A DNA stretch of 61,615 nucleotides from contig JAHHID010000041.1 of assembly GCA_019359015.1 (NCBI GenBank), forward strand, positions 1-61,615. The letters run 5' to 3'. The notes under the pieces are model-generated. The model saw only the letters and a program-made list of their open reading frames with translations. It did no database searches and had not been told where the DNA came from. Shown in pieces: positions 53,617 through 61,615 of the stretch (position 1 is the first letter of the stretch; each line of letters starts with the position of its first letter). The position numbers and the translations under genes were made by a program. The DNA comes from Spirirestis rafaelensis WJT71-NPBG6 (GTDB taxonomy: Bacteria; Cyanobacteriota; Cyanobacteriia; Cyanobacteriales; Nostocaceae).

Positions 53617-54600
53617 ATGAAAGCAGCATGGTATGAACAACTTGGCAATCCTCAAAAAGTACTAAATCTTGGTGAAGTAGAAATTCCTCAACCAAATGCC
53701 GACGAAGTCCGCGTGCGAGTCTACGCTTCCGGAGTTAATCCATCCGATGTCAAGCAGCGGAGTGGCTGGGGTGGGCTAAAAATGCGACATCCACGGGTAA
53801 TTCCCCACAATGACGGAGCTGGGATAATTGACGCAGTGGGAGAAGACGTATCCTCTCAAAGAGTGGGCGATCGCGTTTGGATTTATGAAGCAACCTTGGC
53901 TCATCCATTTGGAACGGCAGCAGAATACGTAGTTGTACCGAGCGAAAATGCAGTTATATTACCCGATAACACAGAATTTTCCGCAGGCGCTTGTTTAGGA
54001 GTTCCAGCCATGACGGCGCATAATTGCGTCTTTAAAGATGGTGCAGTAACTGGTCAAACTATCCTTGTAAGTGGTGGTGCGGGTGCAGTTGGTAACTATG
54101 CGATTCAACTGGCGGAATGGGGGGGTGCAAAAGTTATCACCACCGTAAGTTCTCCCCAGAAAGCGGAAATTGCTCGTTTGGCGAAGGCAGATTATGTGAT
54201 TAACTATAAAACAGAAGATGTGGCGGCTCGGATTAAAGAAATTACAGATAACAAAGGCGTTGACCGAGTTGTTGAAGTGGACTTTGCCAGTAATTTAGAA
54301 ACTAACTTGGCAGTGCTGAAGCGTAATGGAGTTATTGCCACCTATGCATCTGATTCTAACGTTCAACCCCACATACCTTTTTATGGATTAGTTTACAAAA
54401 ATATTACAGTTCATTACGTGCTGGTTTATGTGATGAGGAAAGAAGCACATCAGAAAGCCACAGAAGACATTACAACTTGCTTAAAAGCTGGATTGCATCA
54501 TGTGATTGCTCAACGTTTTCCCTTATCACAGATTGCCGCAGCGCATGAAATGATGGAAAGTGGAAAGGCAGTTGGTAACTTGGTTGTGGAGATTGCATAA
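53617..54600 (+). CDS. NADPH:quinone oxidoreductase (zinc-free MDR family)
   Basis: A 327-residue enzyme of the zeta-crystallin/QOR type. The N-terminal GroES-like domain has NPSDVKQRSGWGG and PRVIPHNDGAGIIDAVGEDV. The NADPH-binding Rossmann domain has LVSGGAGAVGNYAIQLAEWGGAKVI. No zinc-ligand cysteines are seen. Probably reduces quinones or activated alkenes. The following gene starts one base after its stop codon, so they were cotranscribed. Confidence 0.93.
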   Translation: MKAAWYEQLGNPQKVLNLGEVEIPQPNADEVRVRVYASGVNPSDVKQRSGWGGLKMRHPRVIPHNDGAGIIDAVGEDVSSQRVGDRVWIYEATLAHPFGTAAEYVVVPSENAVILPDNTEFSAGACLGVPAMTAHNCVFKDGAVTGQTILVSGGAGAVGNYAIQLAEWGGAKVITTVSSPQKAEIARLAKADYVINYKTEDVAARIKEITDNKGVDRVVEVDFASNLETNLAVLKRNGVIATYASDSNVQPHIPFYGLVYKNITVHYVLVYVMRKEAHQKATEDITTCLKAGLHHVIAQRFPLSQIAAAHEMMESGKAVGNLVVEIA

Positions 54601-54601
54601 A

Positions 54602-55497
54602 ATGAGTAGTTCTCATCCTGTTGCTTTAATTCTCGGTGCTACTGGCAGAACAGGTTCTAACCTTGTCAACTTATTGGAAAAAGATCCTGGTTCAGATAAT
54701 GTTGAGATCTGCGTTGCAGTTCGCAAACCTTCACAAGCTGAAACCTTCACAAAACGCGGCATCTCAACTGTACATCTTGACCTTGATGACCTTTCGACTT
54801 ATGAAAAAGCATTGCAAGGGAAAGAGCGTCTATTTATGATTACAGGCTACACCGTGGATATGCTCAGTCAAGGCAAAAATTTAACTGATGCTGCCAAAAA
54901 CGCAGGTGTTGAATATATTGTACATGTCGGTACTTTTCATCAACCGGAACGCCCGCAAACAAAATTGATTCGCCATTACATTTAGCATCAACTTATTGAA
55001 ACATACATCGAAGCCACCGGTATTGCTTGGACTCACCTGCTCCTCAACGCATTTATGCAAAACTTCTTCGGTGCGGTGCAAGATAACAAACTTCGCATGT
55101 TTTTTGGTCACGAGGTGTCGGATTGATAGACTGTTTTGATTTGGCTAGTGTTGCGGCAGCTGCCTTGGGTGACCCCCAGAAGCACGCAGGAGAACGATAT
55201 TTCCTCAGCGTAGAAGCGCTCAATATGACAGAAGCCGCGCAAATCCTCTCAGAAGAACTTGACAAAATCATCACTTACGAACCGTTACCTGCTGCTGATA
55301 TGCGATCGCTTCCTATCGGACAAACGATGGAACCTGCATACTTTGAGTGCATCGTCCGTCAGATGGAACTATTGCAAGCGGGAAAACTGCCCGATTTTGC
55401 TGATGTTTATGATAATATTCCACAAATTACCAGAGAAAAACCAACTATGTTCCGCCAATTCGTCCGCAATAATCGGGCTTTGTTCGAGGCTGGGTAA
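54602..55497 (+). pseudogene. NmrA-like NAD(P)-binding protein, inactivated twice
   Basis: An atypical SDR related to NmrA-type and NAD(P)H-azoreductase-like proteins (LILGATGRTGSNLVNLLEK, then HVGTFHQPERPQTKLIRHY). The frame stops at TAG 54983-54985, where a Trp would be expected before HQLIETYIEATGIAWTHL. That segment continues in the same frame to SD at 55123, where a TGA arises. Adding one G there (TGG) restores WIDCFDLASVAAAALGD, and the rest reads in the new frame to 55497. So one nonsense and one single-base deletion separate it from a protein of about 298 residues. Confidence 0.88.
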
Positions 55498-55659
55498 GTT
55501 GAGTTATTAAAGATTTTTTATACGCTGGAAAACATGTTTGTAGTAAGGACTTTTGCTTTCAGCTAAATCTAGGTCAATTCTGCCGATCCAGACTCGTGCA
55601 ACACTGTCAGCTACTTGCAATAAATAAATTATGGGCGGGGTTTCCCGCCCAATCATGTC

Positions 55660-57264
55660 TTAAATTTGCTGTGCAGTTACCTGTTCTTGCTTTTGGGATT
55701 GTTGCAAATAACCATACAATCTATTAAGTGCATTTACGTAAGCTTGAGCAGAGGCAACTATGATGTCTGTATTCGCCGCGTGTCCTGCAAATACTTGAGA
55801 TTCATACCGTAAGCGGATGGTTACTTCCCCAAGTGCATCAATACCCTCTGTTACCGACTGTACGGAGAATTCAATTAACTGATTTGGGACGTTAACCACG
55901 CGGTTAATTGCTTTATAAACCGCATCAACAGGTCCTGTACCAATCGCTGCATCAGTCAATTCTTCACCTTCTGGGGTGCGGAGGGTGACAGTTGCGGTGG
56001 GACGAGCGCGATCGCCACTAGAAACTTGCACCAACTCTAATCTAAACAAATCGGGTGCTTGTTGAATTTCATCGTTAACAATCGCTTCCAAATCCCAATC
56101 AGAAATTTCTTTCTTTTTATCGGCTACTTCTTTGAACCTAACAAATGCTTTATTTAACTCACTTTCTGAAAGTTCAAAGCCCAATTCTTTCAACCGAGTA
56201 CGGAAAGCATTTCTGCCTGAATGTTTACCCAAAACGATTTGATTGTCTGTCAATCCAATCAATTGGGCATCCATAATTTCATAGGTGAGCTTGTTTTTTA
56301 GCACACCATCTTGATGAATCCCAGACTCGTGAGCAAAAGCATTTGCCCCGACTATTGCTTTATTTGGTTGCACTAACATTCCCGTCAAATTGGAAACTAA
56401 GCGCGAGGTTTTATAGATTTGACGAGTGTCAATATTTGTCAGTGATTCTTCGGATTCGCTTGGTCTTCCTAAGAACGGATTAAAATATTGCCGTCGGACG
56501 TGCAACGCCATAACTAATTCTTCTAGCGAGGCATTTCCTGCACGTTCACCAATTCCGTTGATGGTACATTCTAACTGCCTTGCGCCATTTTTCACAGCTT
56601 CTAGGAAGTTAGCAACTGCCAAGCCTAAATCATTATGTCCGTGAACGGAAATAATGGCTTGGTCGATGTTGGGGACATTTTCTTTAATTCCCTTAATTAA
56701 CGCTCCAAATTCGCTAGGGGTAGTGTAACCCACTGTGTCAGGGATGTTAACTGTTGTTGCGCCGGCGGTGATCGCTCGCTCTAATACTTGGTAAAGAAAT
56801 TCTGGATCGGAACGGACAGCATCCATCGGCGAAAATTCTACATCTGCCATGAAACTTTTCGCATAAGCTACCATTTCTTCGGCGATCGCCAACACTTCTG
56901 AGCGTGACTTCCTCAGTTGATACTCTAAATGGATATCAGAGGTAGAAATAAATGTGTGAATTCTACCTTTTACGGCTGGTTTTAATGCGGATGCGGCAGC
57001 TTCAATATCTGCTTTAATAGCTCTTGCCAAACTACAAATTACCGGACCATTTTCTGTGCCGACAGTTTCCGCTATTTTGCTAACAGCCTGAAAATCTCCC
57101 GGACTGGCAAAGGCAAAGCCTGCCTCAATTACATCCACACCTAGACGCGCGAGTTGCTTGGCGATCGCTAGCTTTTCGTCTATATTCAAAGTCGCACCGG
57201 GACACTGCTCGCCATCTCGCAGGGTGGTATCAAAAATGATAATTCTCTCTTCGTTGTTGTTCAT
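55660..57264 (-). CDS. leuA: 2-isopropylmalate synthase
   Basis: Condenses acetyl-CoA and 2-oxoisovalerate, the first committed step of leucine synthesis. About 534 residues from [24 protein letters not shown]. The HMGL-like barrel has [16 protein letters not shown] (metal-ligand HxH) and [19 protein letters not shown]. The C-terminal regulatory domain (about 395-536) is present, so leucine feedback inhibition is expected. An ATG two codons upstream (57270) is an alternative start. The 3' spacer contains a short GGGCGGG/CCCGCCC hairpin. Confidence 0.96.
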   Translation of the reverse strand: MNNNEERIIIFDTTLRDGEQCPGATLNIDEKLAIAKQLARLGVDVIEAGFAFASPGDFQAVSKIAETVGTENGPVICSLARAIKADIEAAASALKPAVKGRIHTFISTSDIHLEYQLRKSRSEVLAIAEEMVAYAKSFMADVEFSPMDAVRSDPEFLYQVLERAITAGATTVNIPDTVGYTTPSEFGALIKGIKENVPNIDQAIISVHGHNDLGLAVANFLEAVKNGARQLECTINGIGERAGNASLEELVMALHVRRQYFNPFLGRPSESEESLTNIDTRQIYKTSRLVSNLTGMLVQPNKAIVGANAFAHESGIHQDGVLKNKLTYEIMDAQLIGLTDNQIVLGKHSGRNAFRTRLKELGFELSESELNKAFVRFKEVADKKKEISDWDLEAIVNDEIQQAPDLFRLELVQVSSGDRARPTATVTLRTPEGEELTDAAIGTGPVDAVYKAINRVVNVPNQLIEFSVQSVTEGIDALGEVTIRLRYESQVFAGHAANTDIIVASAQAYVNALNRLYGYLQQSQKQEQVTAQQI

Positions 57265-57358
57265 TTTCATCTAGTTATTAGCCTTTCTATTTTTTCCGAA
57301 AAATATCTTTAATATTAATTTTCTTTACTCCTGAATTTGTAAATAATTGCTAAGAATA

Positions 57359-57868
57359 TTAACCTTCTGTTTTTTCTATTTTATCCCGGATATCGTTTAA
57401 ATCTATATATCTATCAGTAGCATTACGTAACTCTCTTGCTATCATTCCTTCTGTCGATACTACTGTAATATAAGTATTTTTTCCTCTTAATAATTCTATC
57501 GCCCTTTCAAAATCTCCGTCACCACTAAATAAAACTACACGATCATATTGATCTACTGTATTAAACATATCTACAACAATTTCTATATCTAAATTTGCTT
57601 TTTGTGAATAACGACCGGAGGAATCATCATAATATTCTTTAAGAATTTTAGTTCTGACTGTATATCCCAAACTAATTAGAGCATCTCTAAACCCTCGCTG
57701 ATCTTGTGGGTCTTTTAAACCAGTGTACCAAAAAGCATTGATTAAGGCTGTTTCTTGATGCTCGTGTCTAAAGTATTCTAAGACGCGTCGTGGATCAAAA
57801 AACCAGCCATTTTTTTGTTGGGCATAGAACATATTGTTTCCGTCTACAAAAATAGACAGACGATTCAT
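57359..57868 (-). CDS. LabA/DUF88-family NYN-domain protein
   Basis: About 169 residues from MNRLSIFVDGNNMFYAQQ (ATG 57868; an ATG at 57880 adds four). The NYN nuclease fold has acidic clusters at FVDGNN, in ANLDIEIVVDMFNT and in LFSGDGDFERAIELL, which fit the catalytic Asp set. This family includes LabA, reported in the circadian output of Synechococcus, and PIN-like RNases; which role applies here is unknown. It ends about 90 bp upstream of the leuA start on the same strand. Confidence 0.92.
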   Translation of the reverse strand: MNRLSIFVDGNNMFYAQQKNGWFFDPRRVLEYFRHEHQETALINAFWYTGLKDPQDQRGFRDALISLGYTVRTKILKEYYDDSSGRYSQKANLDIEIVVDMFNTVDQYDRVVLFSGDGDFERAIELLRGKNTYITVVSTEGMIARELRNATDRYIDLNDIRDKIEKTEG

Positions 57869-57880
57869 TTGAGAACCCAT

Positions 57881-58764
57881 AGTAAAGTTACACCTAATAT
57901 ATATAGAAAAGCATTTAGATTGAACAATAGATTATAGCAATAATAAAATGACACATTTGCTAATATCTATAAACTATATCGTCATTTATAGCTTTGACTT
58001 ACCTCTTTCAAATGATAAAATCGGCTGAAACATTGGGTGGGGCTTCTAATTGAGCGCTGAACCTTTTTTACTCCTGGCTCTAGCATAATGCCAAGAAAAA
58101 AATGCCCAGTAGTTCATACTAGATCTAAGACTACCCCACCAACACTCTCCGAGACACTGAGAAAACCCTTTATTTTTATGGATCACCTCTACAAGAAATA
58201 CCTTATGATCAAAATCTACCAATAAAATTGACTTAATAACACCTTTATTAGCCATATAACAGTTAAGTTTACTCCTAAAGAGGTATGCATAGCCTGTGAG
58301 TTGGATCTAATCATCCTTATCTATAGATTTTGTCTTTAAAGCAATTCACAACATGACTTTAAAGCCACTTCCAAGCTAGATTAACGGTTCTGTTTGCAAC
58401 TCAGGTGTTTATCTCTTTGAGGACAGGCAAGAGATGGAAATACGATCGCATTTGCGTCATCCATACACATCTGCTCATCACAGAACGTGGGAGAGATAAT
58501 AGAATTAACTATACTCACGCTCGTTGCAACCGAACCTAGCTTCAGTCTGTGGAACAATCATATATAGGAAGTTGCGTTACTAAAATATATGAAGCTGTGT
58601 TTGGTTTATGATTTTATATAAGAGCTTTACTTAGGCTTTGGTAAAAAATAAAGAATATGTTACAAATGTATAAGTTTTTCATTTAAGTATTATGTCAAGA
58701 TAGGGGACTATAACAGGGTGTAAATAAATAAAATCATTGTACGTAAATTTATGAATAACACCAT
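57881..58764. other. Long spacer without a convincing gene
   Basis: No gene can be supported. A 69-codon minus-strand frame (58046-58255: MANKGVIKSILLVDFD start, Trp/Ser-rich later) could be the 5' end of a lost gene, but I see no family match. The remainder is AT-rich and includes the promoter region of the CHASE2 kinase. No ncRNA is recognised. Confidence 0.4.
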
Positions 58765-61149
58765 ATGGCAGAAGAACCTAAATCTACCTTACCTAAAAAC
58801 TATGTCTCTGCTGCCAATAGACTGTCAAGTAAATCTACAAAAACGACTGCGACCCCATTAGCACGTTTCTCAAAACAGATGACTCGCTTAGGTCATCTAC
58901 TTGCTGGTACTTCCGCATTAGGTGCAGCATTGCTGAGTGCTTCTGGTTTGGGTTTAACGCAATTGATGGAAAGTCAGGCACTTTCTACTTTTTATCAACT
59001 GCGCGGCTCTGTGATGACTCCAGAAGATATCGTGATATTGGCAATTGACGATCAGTCAACATCAACTCCTGGACAATACTATCAAGCAGACCCGGAGCAG
59101 TATGCCTACTTTGAACCGCTGCAAAAATTTCCTTATAAACGTGAGGCATACGCGCAGGTAATTGATAAGTTGATGAAAGCGGGGGCACGCTCGGTTGCAT
59201 TAGATATAGTATTTGATCGACCTAATCTTGACGATACTGCTGACGATCAAAAGTTGCAACAGTCATTGCAACGTTACGGTGACAAAGTTACTTTAGGCGC
59301 AGTTTACGAGAATTTTGAGACGCATCAAGGTAAATTTTGGCAACTGTTGCAGCCAGAAGCGCAGTTTCGTACAGGTTCGGTGTCGATTGGGTCAGTAAAT
59401 TTCCCGCTAGAGGTAGATGGCAAGATTCACCGTTTAGGAAGCGAATTTCCGAAGTTGCTAGCAAAGAACGAAGGTTTTACTCCGGCAAATAAAATACCAT
59501 CGTTTGATGAAGCGGTGCTTGGGGCAGCAAATGTGAAATATCCCCGACCAAAAGGCGATCGCATTCATTTTTACGGAAGTCCGGGTACATTTGAGCAAAT
59601 TCCTTTCTGGTACGTACTCGATCCCGAAAATTGGAACTCTTATTTACAGCAGGGAAAGGTTTTCAAAGACAAGATAGTTTTGATTGGCGCAACAGACGAG
59701 TTAAGTAAGGATTATCATCCAGTAGCTGCTGCCCCAAGTTATGAACAAATGGCAGGGGTAGAAATTCATGCAAATGCGATCGCCACTTTAATGCAAGGAA
59801 AAGCGATCGCCCAACCAATTAAAAATCCATTTCTGCAAGGATTGTTTGTCCTTGGCTTAGTTGGTGGATGTGCGCTGATAGTTACTCGCAGCAAACGAGG
59901 GATAATTAGATTTTTTGCTAGTGCTGCCCTAGCAACCATTTGGGGAGGAATTAGTTATTCTATTTTTATATATAATCAGTTAATTTTTCCGACTACAGTG
60001 CCAATGATCGCGATGGGTGCGATCGGACTTTCTTATCTCGGAACCGAAGTCGCTAAAGACAAATTAAGAAAAAGCCAACTAGTCAATATTCTTCATAAAT
60101 ATGCATCTAACCATGTTGCCCAAGAAATTATCAGCATGGAAGATGACCTGCAAGACCTGCTTGAGCAAAGAGAAAAAGCAATAGCGGGTAAAATACTTGA
60201 CGGACGCTACAAAATTGTCAAAGTTCTTGGTTCAGGAGGATTCAGCGAAACCTACATTGCAGAAGATACCAGACGTCCACAAAACCCGCTATGTGTTGTT
60301 AAACAATTAAAACCAGGCAATACCAAATCAGAAAGCTTAGAAATTGCCAGACGTTTGTTTAAATCAGAAGCCCAAACTTTAGAAAAACTAGGAACACATA
60401 ACCAAATTCCTCAGTTATTAGCTTATTTTGAAGAAGACGAAGAATTTTACTTAATTCAAGAATACATAATCGGTCATCCTCTCAATCAGGAACTTCCAGC
60501 AGGTAGACTCATACCCGAAACCGCAGTTATCGAGATGTTGCGCGACTTACTGCAAACATTAGCATTTGTTCATGGCAACGGCGTCATTCACCGGGATATT
60601 AAACCCAGCAACATCATGCGGCGAGATGACGGTAAGCTGGTACTAATTGACTTTGGTGCCGTCAAAGAAGTCACCACACAATTGCTTGATAATCCAGAGC
60701 AAACAGCCTTTACCATTGGCATTGGTACTAAAGGTTATGCACCAAGCGAACAATGTTTTGGGCGTCCGCAATACAGTAGTGACATCTATGCAATTGGCAT
60801 GATTGGTATTAAAGCTTTGACTGGCAAACATCCCCATGAACTAGATAGAGATGCTGATGGAGAGTTGAAATGGATGGACAAGGCAAACGTCAGTCACGCC
60901 TTAGCAGAGATTCTTAATAAGATGGTACTAGATGACTTCAAACAACGCTATCAATCTGCATCCCTAGCTCTGGAAGCGCTTGATGAGTTGAGAAGTTTTC
61001 AAGAAACACGCTATTTGTCGAATACTTTATCTTTAGAAAATACAGATACTCCCACCACACCTTGGGTAGAATCTGAAGACACTCCCCATATGCCATCTTC
61101 TACATCAATTCTTCCACGACCATTTGACAAATTAGATACTAATAATTAG
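58765..61149 (+). CDS. CHASE2-domain membrane Ser/Thr protein kinase
   Basis: A 794-residue sensor kinase. An N-terminal hydrophobic segment (about 45-65) precedes an extracytoplasmic CHASE2 domain (about 70-350: VILAIDDQSTST, YAQVIDKLMKAGARSVALDIVFDRP, VLIGATDELSKDYHPVAAAP). Three membrane helices follow (about 352-425), then a short linker and a PknB-type kinase (about 475-750). The kinase has a glycine loop GSGGFSETY, VVKQLK, HRDIKPSN (His609), DFG and YAPSEQ. All catalytic residues are present. The C-terminal tail is Thr/Pro-rich. It senses an extracytoplasmic signal of unknown nature. Confidence 0.95.
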   Translation: MAEEPKSTLPKNYVSAANRLSSKSTKTTATPLARFSKQMTRLGHLLAGTSALGAALLSASGLGLTQLMESQALSTFYQLRGSVMTPEDIVILAIDDQSTSTPGQYYQADPEQYAYFEPLQKFPYKREAYAQVIDKLMKAGARSVALDIVFDRPNLDDTADDQKLQQSLQRYGDKVTLGAVYENFETHQGKFWQLLQPEAQFRTGSVSIGSVNFPLEVDGKIHRLGSEFPKLLAKNEGFTPANKIPSFDEAVLGAANVKYPRPKGDRIHFYGSPGTFEQIPFWYVLDPENWNSYLQQGKVFKDKIVLIGATDELSKDYHPVAAAPSYEQMAGVEIHANAIATLMQGKAIAQPIKNPFLQGLFVLGLVGGCALIVTRSKRGIIRFFASAALATIWGGISYSIFIYNQLIFPTTVPMIAMGAIGLSYLGTEVAKDKLRKSQLVNILHKYASNHVAQEIISMEDDLQDLLEQREKAIAGKILDGRYKIVKVLGSGGFSETYIAEDTRRPQNPLCVVKQLKPGNTKSESLEIARRLFKSEAQTLEKLGTHNQIPQLLAYFEEDEEFYLIQEYIIGHPLNQELPAGRLIPETAVIEMLRDLLQTLAFVHGNGVIHRDIKPSNIMRRDDGKLVLIDFGAVKEVTTQLLDNPEQTAFTIGIGTKGYAPSEQCFGRPQYSSDIYAIGMIGIKALTGKHPHELDRDADGELKWMDKANVSHALAEILNKMVLDDFKQRYQSASLALEALDELRSFQETRYLSNTLSLENTDTPTTPWVESEDTPHMPSSTSILPRPFDKLDTNN

Positions 61150-61172
61150 CTAGCTGGACATCAATAAATTAA

Positions 61173-61215
61173 AGTTCGTAGTTAGCGCTTCAGCGTTAAA
61201 AACTAACTACGAACT
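61173..61215. repeat. Inverted repeat after the CHASE2 kinase gene
   Basis: Perfect 13-bp arms AGTTCGTAGTTAG (61173-61185) and CTAACTACGAACT (61203-61215) enclose 17 bp that includes CGCTTCAGCG. Related to the palindrome at 19692. It may also act as a terminator for the kinase gene. Confidence 0.65.
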
Positions 61216-61252
61216 GCAAACTAGCTTTGCTTGAATTGTTTCTTCACTTAAC

Positions 61253-61277
61253 CCGACTGAATCAAACATTCAGTCGG
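61253..61277 (-). terminator. Hairpin terminator for the rightmost gene
   Basis: A perfect 10-bp stem CCGACTGAAT (61253-61262) / ATTCAGTCGG (61268-61277) with a 5-nt loop lies 7 bp beyond the stop codon of the leftward gene ending at 61284. Confidence 0.7.
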
Positions 61278-61283
61278 ATAATT

Positions 61284-61615
61284 TCATGTGCTTGGTTTGA
61301 CTGGAGGTGGTGTTGGGTTTGGATTCGGATTTGGGTTTGGATTCGGATTTGGGTTTGGATTCGGATTTGGGTTTGGATTCGGATTTGGGTTTGGATTCGG
61401 ATTTGGGTTTGGATTCGGATTTGGGTTTGGATTCGGATTTGGGCTGGGATTCGGATCTGGCTTGGGTTGTGGCTGTGTAGGAACGATTGGATCTGGCTTG
61501 GGTTGTGGCTGTGTAGGAACGATTGGATCTGGCTTGGGTTGTGGCTGTGTAGGAACGATTGGATCTGGCTTGGGTTGTGGCTGTGTAGGAACGATTGGAT
61601 CTGGCTTGGGTTGTG
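61284..61615 (-). CDS. C-terminal end of a Pro-rich repeat protein (partial)
   Basis: The minus strand is open from the right edge to TGA at 61284-61286, about 110 codons, with no start in the window. It encodes four or so repeats of the 12-residue unit PQPKPDPIVPTQ (36 bp in DNA), then about 17 Asn-Pro repeats (18-bp unit in DNA), and ends NPTPPPVKPST. It is probably a flexible Pro-rich tail or cell-wall-spanning region of a surface or exported protein. Its folded part lies beyond the window. Confidence 0.75.
   Translation of the reverse strand, partial: QPKPDPIVPTQPQPKPDPIVPTQPQPKPDPIVPTQPQPKPDPIVPTQPQPKPDPNPSPNPNPNPNPNPNPNPNPNPNPNPNPNPNPNPNPNPNPNPNPNPTPPPVKPST

Noticed and set aside
58046-58255. 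69-codon minus-strand frame as a gene
   Set aside because: No family match, no ribosome site and irregular composition; mentioned only as a possible remnant in the spacer entry.
61310-61615. CRISPR-like 36-bp repeats at the right edge
   Set aside because: The 36-bp units are directly adjacent without spacers and are in frame with a Pro-rich coding end.
1-61615. tRNA or rRNA genes
   Set aside because: I looked for T-loop-like GGTTCGA/GGTTCAA contexts with paired arms and for rRNA motifs and found none convincing; a covariance search would be decisive.

Overview
The window reads as a chromosomal segment of a filamentous (Nostocales-type) cyanobacterium. GCGATCGC octamers (HIP1) are scattered through genes and spacers, heptamer-type short repeats and small inverted-repeat elements sit between genes, and the core gene products (DnaA, SecA, AccD, PheS, LeuA, LeuB, SurE, RibF) have cyanobacterial lengths and features. 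No rRNA, tRNA or CRISPR array was recognised.

Layout. 0-7.7 kb: sugar-binding lipoprotein, MFS transporter, accD, prepilin peptidase, small conserved proteins and a diheme cytochrome c. 8-13 kb: secA, a 58-residue zinc-ribbon protein and dnaA. Between the last two lies a dense cluster of DnaA boxes, the likely chromosomal origin. 13-17.8 kb: HtrA-type protease, peptide deformylase, a hexosamine-kinase-like gene broken by a 147-149 bp MITE, a DOMON-like protein and a small membrane protein split by a repeat. 17.9-22.3 kb: a three-gene ABC-2 exporter operon whose middle gene has lost its C-terminus. 22.4-23.8 kb: PIN-domain remnant and leuB.

24.3-37.8 kb is accessory. It starts with a 1841-residue protein made of a von Willebrand A domain, a predicted beta-propeller, two copies of an unrecognised beta domain and a long fibre-like array of 37-, 34- and 83-residue modules. 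A 1.9 kb gene-poor stretch follows, with transposon-end-like repeats and a MITE nested in another MITE. Then come an 84-bp tandem repeat, a divergent protein kinase, an orphan HicB, a XisH/XisI pair, a deleted FGGY sugar kinase and a remnant cyclase/pentapeptide gene.

37.8-50 kb returns to housekeeping: MoxR ATPase, ribF, a metallo-beta-lactamase-fold hydrolase, surE, pheS, a PsiE-like protein, a RecQ helicase that is both fused to an IS630 transposase N-terminus and frameshifted, a GNAT, an unrecognised 408-residue protein and a peptidoglycan-binding protein. 49.5-55.5 kb: a MocR-type regulator divergent from a GNAT and a flavin split-barrel gene, then an SDR, a quinone oxidoreductase and an NmrA-like gene inactivated by a stop and a frameshift. 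55.6-61.6 kb: leuA, a LabA-like NYN protein, a CHASE2 Ser/Thr kinase and the Pro-rich C-terminal end of a gene running off the right edge.

The best candidates for undescribed biology are the modular vWA-fibre protein and the transposon-end-like repeats beside it. The origin region and the many frozen gene-inactivation events (MITE insertion, IS fusion, nonsense plus frameshift, internal deletion) are also worth following up. All functions are assigned by reading motifs; no database search was run.
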